A stretch of DNA of 28,129 nt, taken from the NCBI GenBank assembly GCA_900128395.1, contig LT649407.1, positions 1 to 28,129 on the forward strand, in the 5' to 3' direction. Below, in pieces: positions 8,701 to 19,341 of the stretch. Each line of letters starts with the position of its first letter. The first letter of the stretch is position 1. The notes beneath the pieces are model-generated. The model was not told where the DNA came from and ran no database searches. It saw only the letters and a list, made by a program, of their open reading frames with translations. A program made the translations under genes and the position numbers. The stretch comes from Stramenopiles sp. TOSAG23-2 (Eukaryota; Sar).

Positions 8701-11700
8701 TCCCATACGCCCGCAATCTTTACACTTCTCAGCTTCTGCTGGATTTTCACAATCACATATTGTACATTTCCATCCCGCTTTTACAAGCGCAGCGACACGT
8801 ATTTTTTCCATCATATCACGCTGCCACGCTTCTTCAGCAATCATTTTTTCGTTTTCCTGCTCTTCCTTCCGCTTCTCTAAAAATGCTGTTTCCGCCCTAA
8901 CAACCTTTAACGGTTTCTTTGTATCACACCCACGGCATCTTACATCAATCCTTTTGTTTGTTCGGCCACAAAATTTACACAACCATTTAAATAAAACATC
9001 TGGATTATTTGCTTCCGCTTTTCTGCGTTCCTCCGCCTCTTTCTCCATTTCTGCCAATTTGATTTTTGCAAGTTCTTCCGCATCCGCTGCATTTCGTTTA
9101 TCCTTTGCCGTAGCTTTTCCAATTTCCTCTTCTCCCTCGCCTGGGCGATAGAATAAGACGCGGACACGCCCCCATTTGCGTACAAAAAGCACTTGTCCAC
9201 GCCTACAATAGTGCAACCGCTCTGGTAATTCGCTAACTTTCAGAAGTAATTCTTGAGCCGATTCAAATTTCAGTGTCGAATCTTCAACCTCTTTTTTTGC
9301 CTGTTTCATTTGTTCTACAGCCCATTCTCTCCAACTCAACATTTCTCTCACTTGCAGCTCAACTTCTTTATGCTCCTGCTCACGAAGGACAGCGCCACTT
9401 TCCGTTTGAGCACGTTGCTCGGATGCAATGTATAATTGTTTTGTTGCTTCCTCTAATCCTTCTACAGCTACATTATGTTTATTTTGTGCCTTGTGGCGCC
9501 TTTGTAAAATTTTCTCACACCGGCTATGTTCCTCTTCCACTTCTGCCATACGATCTTCAAACATGACAAGCTCCATGTGACACTGGCCTAAGCGCCTCGT
9601 AAATTGCGCTTTATGCGTTTTCATTAATGCTCTGGCCGCACGTAATTCGTTCACACGAAACATGAAAATATCTAACCGTGCGTAGTACCCCAAAACATCT
9701 CGATGACGTGCGCGTCTTTTTCCAATAAAATCCCGTACCCTCAATGGCACTTGCAACATACCACCCATAAATGTTTCCGCTTGACTGCCTACAATTTGTT
9801 CCAAATTATCAACACCTTCGCTTACAATTTCAGTGTTCATTGCTAATGCAACTTGCTCTGATGCTTTCATATCTTCCGTTCCTGCTAATTTTGCTGCTTC
9901 TACGCGACTAAGTTGCATCGCCAAAGCGTTTGCTGCTTCTTGTATAGAATAGCGATGTCTACCGTACATTTCCTCGACATCTTTTTCAAAACGCAGATCG
10001 TAGAAGCCAGGCTCCGATTCCAAGACTAAACGCTCTTCTTTTTCTGTTCGTCTACGCTCTGCATATATTCGAATTAATTGTGCAGCGTCTTTAAAACGAA
10101 ATGCACCATGTTCTTCGTTCCTATGTCTTTGTATTGCATCTTCCAATTCTGCTGAGATGGTACATAATTGTGAAAGATCTTCATGCGATTTAGTTAACTC
10201 CATATTGCAATCTTTGCACCGAATTCCTTTGCCATACAATGTTGCCCAGTATTTTATATTTACATGTTCGCATCGGGAAACGGGTGGCAACGCTTTTTGA
10301 AAATTCGGTATTTTCAACTTGTTACGCATTAAATCACGTTCCAATGCAACTTGTTGCAGATATTCCATCCTACTTTCTTCCGCTATACGTTCGTCTTCTT
10401 CCCTTCTTAATTCTGCCGCAGCCGCCTCCGCTTCCCTATTCAAGCGCGCTTCTTCCTTTTTTCCAGCCCACACTTCTTCCCATTTTCTACGACAGTTTAA
10501 ACGCGCAACAGCAATTGTTTTTTTTATGTACTTTTCTTTTGCAACGATAACAGCAGCTTCTGGTTCTATAAATTCTGCAAATCCATCCTCCGTGCCTATT
10601 CCTTGCTTAAATTCTTCCATAATTTGCTCGTGTTGCGCCTCAAACTCTGCTTGCATAATAGGAGTTTCTGCCATGTGATATGCAGATGCTTTAGCGTCGG
10701 TAATTGTTTTCTTCATATCCTCTCTCATTTGTTTTCGCAATTCTTCTGCATCTGCCATTCTTTGGTTTTCTGCATCTTGTAAAATTTTCATTTCTCTTTC
10801 AGCAGCTTCTGACCGCGCATTTTTTTCAACCTCGAAACGTATGCGCCGTTTCTCCTCCATAACTGCCCGTCTTGCATCAACACTGGCCATATCTGATTTT
10901 AAAATAACAAATCGACGTTCAGTCAAATTTTCCCATTGCACTGGACTTCCTTCAGCGCCATAATAACAGACAGAATGTAAGACTTGTAAATTCGTTCCTC
11001 CTTGTGTCCATTGAACACGCATTTCAACAACTGATCCAAGTCTCCATCTCTCCTCCTCTTGAAAGTAAAGCTCTAATCGCGAGCCTACAAGCTCCCGTGC
11101 CATTTCCAAATCAACTTGAATTCCCCGGCGTTTACGCATTATAAAAGCCCGCTTCGACTGTTTAATTTTTTTCGCTAATCGTGATTCCTTATACTTCTTT
11201 TGGATTTCGGATACTTTTAGGCGCTTTTTTCTTTCCCTAGCACGCCTCATGTTTTTCAAAGCTTGAACTAAATCAGCCGTTTGTGGGCGCAAATTGTTTT
11301 TCATTTCATTTGACATTTCATCGTCCTCGTAATCATCTACCTCGCTTTCCTTTCTGTCTTCCAAGGAAAATCGATTTCGTTTTTGCTCTAACTCTTCCTC
11401 GCTTTCCTCACCAGGGCGTCTGGGCTTATCCTCATTTGCTGCAAACATATTTGGTTGATCATCAAATGAGCCCATCGACGATTGGTTTGGTTGCTTAAAC
11501 GAAGTACCATCATCTTTTCCTGGTGCACCGGTTATCTGGCGATCAGGCTCTTCGTTTATTGTTCGGTTTGCCGCGTTTGGCGCTTTATGCCCAGCACGTG
11601 GCCACTTTTTGACTTCTCTCTTTTTCTCACGTTCCTTCGCTTCTATTTCATCTTCACTATCCGAATAAATTTCATCAATTTGTTGTTGATCTATATCTTC

Positions 11701-14466
11701 GCCTTGCTCCATTTTTCGCAATTCCGTAATCCTATCTGCTCTCTCTTTTTCTCGCTTTTTAAATTGGTGATCTGCCATTTTGTGATTCTTATCGTTAACT
11801 TTGTCGCTTCGCATTTTTTCCCTCATATCTGCTTCTTGTCTAGCTTGTGCTTCTCTATCCGCAATCTTTCTATCATACCCCATTTGTCTTTTCAATTCAT
11901 CCCTTAAATAGGCTGCTAAATGTTCTTTTTTAAATCGTTGAAAGTGTCCATTTACGATTAAACTATCCCATGTAGTTACTTCATCACCGGCATTTTCTAA
12001 TTTTATTAATTCCTCTAAAAGTACAGCACCACGTGATTTCCCTTGCTTTCGCTCAATTCTTAATTTTTTAACATATGAAGACAGTACACGATTTGTTTTA
12101 GGATCTATAAGCTCCAATGGTTCCGGTTCAATTTGCCGATACCGTCCACGTGTAACAAGCATGTGATCATCTATACTTTCAGTGGAACTAGCCATTTCAA
12201 AACGATACGTTAATTTATTTCCTTGATACTGCCGACTTACTGAATACCTAACTCCAGCTTGACCAGGTGCTCTTACATTATTAAATTTCCCAACTAAGTC
12301 CAATGACATAGCACTACCACCCATGCGGACGGTAATAAAATCATTGGGATCCCCTGCAGCTGGCGCTAGCTCATCAGCTTTTGTTACTAAAAAATCTATT
12401 TGCCATAAACCTACTTTTGGGAATTCAATGCGTCCTTGTATGACACCAAAAGTTGCTTTTCCTAGAATTACATTTTCAACATTCCATTGATCGACACCAG
12501 CTGTTTGTGCCTTGTCTCTACTGCCCCACCAATTTACCCAACCTTCATGTACAATATTTACTTTTCTTAATTTATCATTTTTCCAAAATTTTTTAACAGC
12601 TCCTTGGATATCACCATGAGCCATTTCCCCCATAGTATGTCGTAATCTACCTAATATATTTCCCAATCTAGCTTCTCCTAATTCAACTACTGCCCGTTGT
12701 TCCTGTCGACGATGTTTTGCTTTCCACTCCTCATGATTCAATCGTCGTAAATCTGCTAGGCGCTTGTCTGCTAATTTGGACTCTTCCTTTAATATTTCTA
12801 ATTTACTACCTAACAAGACATCCCTAATTTCACGTTTAGACGCTGCTAATTGATGTCGTAAAGATGGAACTTCTCGAATAGATCGGCCAATTACCATTGG
12901 TAACGATGGAACAAATTCTTGCTCTTTCTCTAAACCAGCTTCTGCTTTTATTTTTTTCTCACGTATTACGGCTAATCTTGGTGCAATTCTTAACTCTTTC
13001 ATAGCTGCTTCATCACGCTCATCTGCTAAATTTTTACATCGAATTTCTAAATCTTTTTTCTCGCGCAACAATTTCATAATTCTTTCTTTGCGCTCATCTA
13101 CAATCACACGCTCAAAGCGATATGCTAAACGTCTACCAACATGCCGTTGTCCTACACCAGCAAGTTCATCTTCAAACTCTTTTTGTTCCAAACGATGCTG
13201 TGCTATATCTTCAGCTACTTTCGTAACCCTTTCTTCCAACGTTAATCGTTCTTCTTCTGCCTCTAGCTGAGCCCGCTTTAGCGTTTCGTATTCCTGTGTT
13301 AATTTACCTTCTTTTTGTTCTAAATCATAATATGCCGTTTTACGCTCCTCAAATGCAGCATCTGTTGGGCCTGTTCCAGCCAATGACATCGATAATGTAT
13401 GATCATCAACACCTGGTACATGGCCAGTTCTAGCATATGATTTTTCATTAAGTGGTTTTCCAAAAATTCCTAATCGTGGAGGACCATCTGATATATCTGG
13501 TATACCTCGTTCTTGTATCTTTAACATCATTTCAACATCATGATCTTCTTGTTGATATGATTTGCCAGATTTTTCATCTTCTTGTTGCGCTTCTAATTCT
13601 TGTCGTTTTAACATTTCGACAACTGCTCTCTCTTCATCAATCGCTAATTTTTTTAATTTTTTTGCCATCACATTACGTTTCTTCTTCAAAGCAAATTGTC
13701 TTCTATTTTCTGCTACTAGTCTACGACGTGCTTCTTCCTTTAATTTTCCTTGTATATATTTTTCTCGCTTTGCTTTAATCATATTATTAAATGCATCTTT
13801 ATCCCGTTGTTTGTACATATCTTCTAGTGCATTTGCCCTTTCTTTTAAAGGTTTTTCATATTCAACCATTGCTCGTCGCTTTTCCTCTTTTTTTATTTCT
13901 TGCAATCGTTCATATCGTCTAATTTTGCGAGCTTTTTCGCGTTCATCGAATAACTTTGTGGCTATAAATATATATAGTAATCAATGTAAGAAAGATGGTT
14001 AGTAAATGTGCATTTATGTGGATATTCGATGATAATAATATAACTTACCTTCTGTCTGTTGTTGATCGATTCGTTCTCTATGTTCCCTAGCTTTTCTAAG
14101 TTTACGTGCAAATGGTGGTTCCACAAATCGAGCACCTTTTGCTGCTAATACTTTTGCTTGCATTCTAGCCTTTTCATATGATTTACCTGCAAACTTAATA
14201 ATTTGATCTGATGTTGGCAATTTTAAAGGTGGTTTCTTGTCAATATCACGTTTACCTCCCAACCTGTCTAATTTTGATTGCAGATCAGAACGATATGGGT
14301 TTACAAAGTTTTTCGCCTCCCGTTCTTCTCGTTCCCATATTAGTTCCATTTTTCGTATACTAAATTCATCTGGATCTAAACCACGATCGATCCATTCGTA
14401 TCGTGCTTCATCTTCCAATTCATCTCGATCGGCACCAAGGCCTTCAAGTCCACCACGTCCAGCCAT
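5641..14466 (-). CDS. Giant coiled-coil protein with RanBP2-type zinc fingers
   Basis: Two exons (14466-14049 and 13961-5641) encode 2,912 residues. Most is highly charged Lys/Glu/Arg-rich sequence typical of long coiled coils. Folded islands are visible. A beta-rich domain lies at about 600-757 (GWVNWWGSR). A Tudor/SH3-like barrel lies at about 1096-1159 (RLELYFQEEERWRLGSVV). A CxxH...CxxC motif is at about 1369-1397. Two RanBP2-like zinc fingers follow at about 1799-1825 (WLCKFCGRTN..RCRGC) and 1862-1892 (WKCTICDCENP..KCKDCG). An acidic Ser/Asp/Glu tract lies at about 2347-2392. A Cys/His-rich C-terminal module at about 2763-2838 (CEFHPG, WSCC, GGC) recalls CHORD-type zinc modules. RanBP2 fingers bind RNA or ubiquitin in other proteins. 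A scaffold role at cytoskeleton or basal body is only a guess. The start is the first ATG of exon 1, followed by a Gly/Asp/Glu-rich N-terminus. Confidence 0.85.
13962..14048 (-). other. Spliceosomal intron, 87 nt, in the giant coiled-coil gene
   Basis: On the minus strand the donor is GTAAGT and the acceptor TTTATAG. A perfect TACTAAC branch site lies at 14004-13998. Splicing joins GAA G|CC ACA (phase 1) and fuses a 139-codon first exon to the long second exon, with a total length divisible by three. Confidence 0.9.
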
Positions 14467-15272
14467 ATTTGAATTTTCGAGTTACAGTTGTAAAAAAAAA
14501 AGTAGCAGCAACAATTGTATATTATGTCGAAAATTATATGACGTATTCTCTTTTCTTGTTATTATTTAATATTATTGGACACAGTTCCCGTTATTTCTAT
14601 TTGTAATATTGATTTTAAGACATTCCCAAGAGTATTATTATTGTTATTAGTATTATTATTATCAAAAATGCTGATTATTATTGTTGTGTGTGTATATATA
14701 TATATATTTATTTATATCTCTGACGTAACACCGTTTCAATTGAATATTGATTTATCTAATCTATTTACAATCTCTCTCTTGTGTATGTTGGGGATGGAAA
14801 TATATAATAAATATGTTGTATGTAAATTAATTTTATTATTAGAGGATATATATATTATTTAAAATAACAGGCGAATACAAGGGCGTGAATTAAATCAACT
14901 TCCGATTCCGTTATTACAATATTTTTTCGCACATCATCATATTTGATAAAATTAAAATACAAAAATATCGAAATAAATATTATTCATATTTTAAATAAAT
15001 ATCCGTCAAATGTACATGTGTAACAATATTATGTGCAATGTTATTTATATATTTTAATTTTCTCTATAAAATCTCGGTATTGACATTAGCTGGAACGCCA
15101 TCAATTCCGGCATTCGGCATTCTAAAAATTATGAATAAGTTCGATGAAGCACACGCCAGATACTGTAATAATAATAGTTGTAGAGATGATCATAAACCAA
15201 CAAAATGAAAACAAACAATATAATATACATACATATATATAAACAGATAAAAGTTATTTATTAAAAAAAAAA
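14467..15272. other. Divergent intergenic region, likely two promoters
   Basis: This AT-rich region lies between the giant gene (-) and ETF beta (+) and probably holds both promoters. TATATATAAAC at about 15234 could be a TATA-like element for ETF beta, about 35 bp before its ATG, but this is weak. A less AT-rich patch at 15085-15170 contains a possible small ORF, listed separately. No RNA gene is visible. Confidence 0.4.
15038..15208 (+). CDS. Possible small 56-residue protein or uORF
   Basis: This ORF has an ATG at 15038 and a TGA at 15206-15208. The N-terminus is hydrophobic (MLFIYFNFLYKISVLTLAG) and is followed by a polar part with two Cys (RYCNNNSCRDD). Its middle is clearly less AT-rich than the surrounding spacer, as expected for coding DNA. 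It ends 64 bp before the ETF beta start, so it could be an upstream ORF on that transcript or a separate small gene. The opposite strand of the same patch also gives a short protein-like run (MPNAGIDGVPANVNTEIL) ending in TAG, so the strand is uncertain. I recognise no family. Confidence 0.25.
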   Translation: MLFIYFNFLYKISVLTLAGTPSIPAFGILKIMNKFDEAHARYCNNNSCRDDHKPTK

Positions 15273-16007
15273 ATGAGAGTATTAGTAGGAGTAAAACGTG
15301 TCATTGATTATGCTGTAAAAGTAAATGTCATGGCAGATAAAACTGGTGTACAATTACAAAATGTGAAAATGTCTATGAACCCATTTTGTGAAATTGCTGT
15401 GGAAGAAGCTGTACGTTTAAAGGAAAAGAAAGTTGCAACGGAGGTAGTTGTAGTATCTATCGGTGAGAAAAAAGCGCAAGAAACGTTGAGGACGGCATTG
15501 GCTATGGGAGCAGATCGTGGAATACACATTGAAACAGATGCACGTACGGATCAAGAGTTACATCCATTAGCTGTTTCAAAATTATTAAAAGAAGTAGCAT
15601 TAAAAGAAGAACCAAACTTGATTATTACGGGGAAACAATCGATTGACGATGACTCTAACTGTACTGGACAAATGTTATCATATATGTTAGGATGGCCACA
15701 AGCAACGTTTGCTTCGGAAATCGAAGTGGATGGTGATAAAATAAATGTTACCCGTGAAATTGATGGTGGTTTACAACATGTTGAATGTGGATTGCCAGCA
15801 GTTGTCACTGCTGATTTGCGTTTAAACGAACCACGTTATGCAACTCTACCAAACATTATGAAAGCAAAGAAAAAACCAATTGAGACCATGTCACCAGATG
15901 ATTTAGGTGTTGATATTAGCTCCAAATTAAAAGTTGTTCATGTTGATGATCCACCAGTGCGTGAAGCTGGTATTAAAGTTGATGATGTTGATAGTTTAAA
16001 CCTGTGA
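15273..16007 (+). CDS. ETFB: Electron transfer flavoprotein beta subunit
   Basis: A complete 244-residue intronless protein, the usual length for ETF beta. In the mitochondrial matrix, ETF (alpha plus beta) takes electrons from acyl-CoA and amino-acid dehydrogenases and passes them to ETF:ubiquinone oxidoreductase. The beta subunit binds AMP and carries the docking loop. The family start [17 protein letters not shown] is present. The ETF beta signature lies at about 115-147 ([25 protein letters not shown]). The recognition-loop segment lies at about 176-202 ([20 protein letters not shown]), including the docking Leu. There is no long cleavable presequence, as is usual for this subunit. The ATG follows a run of A. 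It implies aerobic mitochondria with fatty-acid or branched-chain amino-acid oxidation. ETF alpha is not in the window. Confidence 0.97.
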   Translation: MRVLVGVKRVIDYAVKVNVMADKTGVQLQNVKMSMNPFCEIAVEEAVRLKEKKVATEVVVVSIGEKKAQETLRTALAMGADRGIHIETDARTDQELHPLAVSKLLKEVALKEEPNLIITGKQSIDDDSNCTGQMLSYMLGWPQATFASEIEVDGDKINVTREIDGGLQHVECGLPAVVTADLRLNEPRYATLPNIMKAKKKPIETMSPDDLGVDISSKLKVVHVDDPPVREAGIKVDDVDSLNL

Positions 16008-16211
16008 TCGATCAGAAAACAGCACGAGAAATAATGAATAAACAACTGGTTTTATAGACTAATATTATTGTATATACAGAGGCCATTTGGAACACTTAGG
16101 TGTATGTGGAAGGAAACATTAACCAACCAGAGTTACCTATTTTTACTTTGTGTGTGTGTGTGTGTTTGTGTTTATATTCGTGATTTAGATATAGTTATAT
16201 AGTTTTAAATC

Positions 16212-16766
16212 ATGTCGTTATGGAGAGCATTTAAAGATAAGATATTGGCATTTAAGCCTGGTTCCATTAAATTTTACTTAAAAGCAAACGCAAAGTCAGC
16301 TGGACACGGTGGTTCATATCGTTATCCAGCCCCTGGTTCTCAACCACAAGCTTTTGTTCCTGGCCAGGAAAATGATGATTTGTTGTACGATACAAAGTAC
16401 TACACGCGTGATTCAAGACGCCATCCAGAGCCTGCGTTCGTTATCAGTGGACCTAAAACACCAAAACCTTTTATAGCAAATAGTGAACCATTACCGTTGT
16501 TAGGTAGTCCAGGGAATAATAATCCGGATGTATTAAAATATGATCCAACTGGATTACGTTCAGCAATGAGTACAACTAATGATCAACATCGGGAAGCAAT
16601 TCTAAAAGTGCGACCAACGCACTTACCACAACCATCGTGGTTGAAAGACCAAGGAAGTATATTAAAAGATTTAAAAGCAAAGGGATTACCACCTGTACCA
16701 GGTAAACCACACCATTGGGATATGCCGTTTGATACATATACAGATCATCCAGCATCAAGATGGTAA
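16212..16766 (+). CDS. Conserved-looking hypothetical protein, 184 residues
   Basis: A complete intronless protein that I do not recognise. It opens with MSLWRAFKDKILAFKPGSIK, a basic amphipathic N-terminus compatible with mitochondrial import. It is then rich in Pro, Gly and His, with motif-like stretches such as GGSYRYPAPGSQ and LPPVPGKPHHWDMPFDTYTD. There is no membrane helix, zinc motif or repeat. The even composition, lack of low complexity and compact length look like a subunit of a larger complex, for example respiratory or mitoribosomal, but that is a guess from style alone. It lies 204 bp after ETF beta on the same strand, with a (TG)8 tract at 16149-16164 between them. As a eukaryotic neighbour it does not imply shared function. 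Confidence 0.8.
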   Translation: MSLWRAFKDKILAFKPGSIKFYLKANAKSAGHGGSYRYPAPGSQPQAFVPGQENDDLLYDTKYYTRDSRRHPEPAFVISGPKTPKPFIANSEPLPLLGSPGNNNPDVLKYDPTGLRSAMSTTNDQHREAILKVRPTHLPQPSWLKDQGSILKDLKAKGLPPVPGKPHHWDMPFDTYTDHPASRW

Positions 16767-17081
16767 AAGATCTTTTTTTTTGAAGAGAGAGAGATAGAGA
16801 AAACGCAGGCAGTGCGTAAAATCCTGTCAATATAAACTTGTGTGTGTACGCGTGTGTTCTTTTTGGGTATATTTATATTATTATAATATATATAAAGAGT
16901 ATTTTAAACATAAGAAAAGAGCGTGTAGATAGTGGTGCGTGTTTTATATTTTAAAAAAAATATTAAAATAAATGTAATGTGTGTTCTTTTTCCATATTTT
17001 TTTACATGTCGTGCATCGTAGATATATCATACATGTATCATATTATAAATTTTATCATTCATGCGTGCACGTACTCATCTC
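16767..17081. other. Convergent intergenic spacer
   Basis: AT-rich DNA between the stop of the 184-residue protein (+) and the stop of the PPR-like gene (-). It contains short TG-rich and TATA-rich runs and must carry the 3' ends of both genes. I see nothing else in it. Confidence 0.5.
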
Positions 17082-18947
17082 TCAGTTAAATTTATCTAAA
17101 ATTTTATGCAATAATGATTTTTCATCATTTCTTTTATTACCATAACCACGTTCTAAAATATTTAAATTTCGTGGTGCATCACTATAATCAACATTTCTTT
17201 CATGTTTAAATTCATTCCACATGGAATCATACATATTCTGTTGTTTAAAATTAATTGGTTGAACGCCACTATCTAACATCACTTCATACACTAAGACAGC
17301 ATCCTTTTCTCTTCCAGCTGCGCGTAAACGTGTTAAAAGTTGCTTTCGACGATGTAATAAAGCATGTTCTTTAAAATTTAAATATTTTGTCAATTGCTCA
17401 TCTACTTCAATACCTAATTCTGGTAATTTATTGTATACAAACTCACGCGCTTCTTCTTTTCTGCCTTCAAGCATTAAACTCTCAACGTATGGTATGTAGA
17501 AAATACTATCTGTTTCAATAATATCTTCGTAATATTTTAACTTTTCTAACAATTCTAAGCAAAGATCAGCACTACAAAGTGATCTCATAATGATTGTTAA
17601 ATTGTATTTATTCAATTTTCGGTTATTATAAAATAATTGAAAATATTGCAATGCTTTTGAACCATTCAATTGAGATGTAATGTTCTTTAATTTATAAATG
17701 CGCTTTTTCTTAATGGTTTCTTCCCAATTTTCCATACGAGTCAATTTAAATAAATTCAAAACTTTATGTGCTTTTTCTTGGCCAGTATAACCATCTATTT
17801 CTAGTTGATTAGAAATAATTTGTTTTACATCCTCAACATCAAAACATTCAATCAATAGTTGCTGGGTGAAATATTTATAACACTGTAAATTGACTTTTCC
17901 GACTATATGTTGGTTTTCACGCATCTCGTCAATTAGAAACTTTATATAGTGCGCATCATCACATATTGATAAAATTTGCACGTAATGTTCTGTTCTTGCA
18001 AGCATGTTGGCACGTAATTGATTAAAAAACTCCCATGCTTTTCCAGTTCGCCAATTTTTAATCAAATGCATTATTAAGCTATGGCGATTTTTTGTTAATT
18101 GTACATTATTCATTAAAAATAAATGATTTAATTCTTCCGGTACTTCATCAAATGATCCTGTAAAATGGTGTGTGTGAATAATAGTTAGTATATCGAAGAA
18201 AATTTATATAGAGGGATGATTTGTTTCTATATATATATATATATATAGTGTGTGTGTGTGTGTTTGTGTATACGTACCAACATGTTCTAAATTATGTAAC
18301 ATAAATTCTTTTGCCATATCACGTTTACCTTCATAAATTAATCTAGAAACAATTGTATGTATCATAGTTAAATCTGGTTTAATGTTGGAATTATTCGTAC
18401 TAATAATCTTATTTGTCGCCTCGCCTTGTGAATGAACGTCGTTATTTACATTGCGTACAAGCTTATCAAAAATAAATAATTGTTTCCTTGCCGGTAACAT
18501 TGGTAAAATACTATTGTATTGATGAATGTTTAATTGATTTGCATTTTCTTCCTCTTTAAAACTTTTAATAATTGTTTTATAATCAAATTTTGGTTGATGA
18601 AAAACAATTTCGTTCATATGAAAAGATTTTAACCGAGGGTAAAATGGATGGCCTTTATGAAAGTGAGCCCCTTCCTCTTTGGTTGGTTCAAAAATCATAT
18701 CATAATATCGATATGTATCTTCAACACGTGTATAATTTTTAGATTGCCATGGTGTTTTGTTTATGTTTTTCTGTTTTTTTTCATTATTTTTTTTCAGTTT
18801 ATGTTGTCCGTTCTGATCATTATCACTCACTACATTTGTTGAAAATAAACGACGTGGGTGGTGGTAACGATATGATAGAAATTGTTTGGCGATAGATTTC
18901 ATCTTTTGTTTTAATATTTTGATTTTGTATCTATGTATCTGTTCCAT
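17082..18947 (-). CDS. Mitochondrial PPR-like helical repeat protein
   Basis: Two exons (18947-18278 and 18157-17082) encode 581 residues, ending in TGA. The N-terminus is basic with no acids until the Ser/Asn-rich part, and contains RRLFST, like a mitochondrial presequence cleavage region. A second in-frame ATG at 18902 (MKSIAKQFLSYRYHH) may be the true start. The rest is predicted helical, with degenerate pentatricopeptide-like units such as GREKDAVLVYEVMLDSGVQP and EGRKEEAREFVYNKLPELGI. Such proteins bind organelle RNA in processing, stability or translation. Here the repeats are too divergent to predict a target. It is divergent from the large FN3/Kelch gene, with about 390 bp between starts. 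A TPR or other alpha-solenoid is possible. Confidence 0.75.
18158..18277 (-). other. Spliceosomal intron, 120 nt, in the PPR-like gene
   Basis: On the minus strand the donor is GTACGT and the acceptor TTTTACAG. A perfect TACTAAC branch site lies at 18190-18184. It joins CAT GTT G|GA TCA (phase 1) into LEHVGSFDEVPEELNHLFLM. The intron contains the microsatellites (TA)n and (TG)n at about 18228-18263, so its length may vary between strains. Confidence 0.92.
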
Positions 18948-19341
18948 CTATACATGTCATCTGTCTATGATAAACCGTTATTCATCTCTTCTTAATATGT
19001 ATTTATATCCATTGGATATATGATGCCTTTCCATTTATGGTTGTTTATACTTAAATGTTAAATGTATACGATGGTTTTCCTATGATATATTCTCAAGCAT
19101 CTACACAGCACCTGAAACGTTGGGTTTAATTTCATCTCTCCAAAAAAGCTTTTTTTTTTACTTTGTTTTGATTGGACATTTGAATTTATAGGTGATAATT
19201 TATATATGTACATATGTTGTGTGTTACATTGTGTTTGGTAGATATTTGAATAGTGTTTCTTTTTTACAAACTTATTTATCATATATTAATTCATTTGATA
19301 CCAGCTGTCTGTATTAAAAATACAATATATTATAACATTGA
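18948..19341. other. Divergent intergenic region
   Basis: About 390 bp of AT-rich DNA between the starts of the PPR-like gene (-) and the large FN3/Kelch gene (+). It probably holds both promoters. No clear TATA box, RNA gene or repeat stands out. Confidence 0.4.

Noticed and set aside
15130-15150. GTTCGA as a possible tRNA T-loop
   Set aside because: No acceptor stem, D-arm or anticodon arm can be placed around it.
15038-15208. A 34-nt intron joining two minus-strand frames into a small membrane protein
   Set aside because: It is too short for this genome's introns, lacks a branch site and is not supported by any family.
15273-16766. ETF beta and the 184-residue protein as an operon
   Set aside because: The window is eukaryotic, the genes have a 204 bp spacer with a microsatellite, and no shared function is shown.
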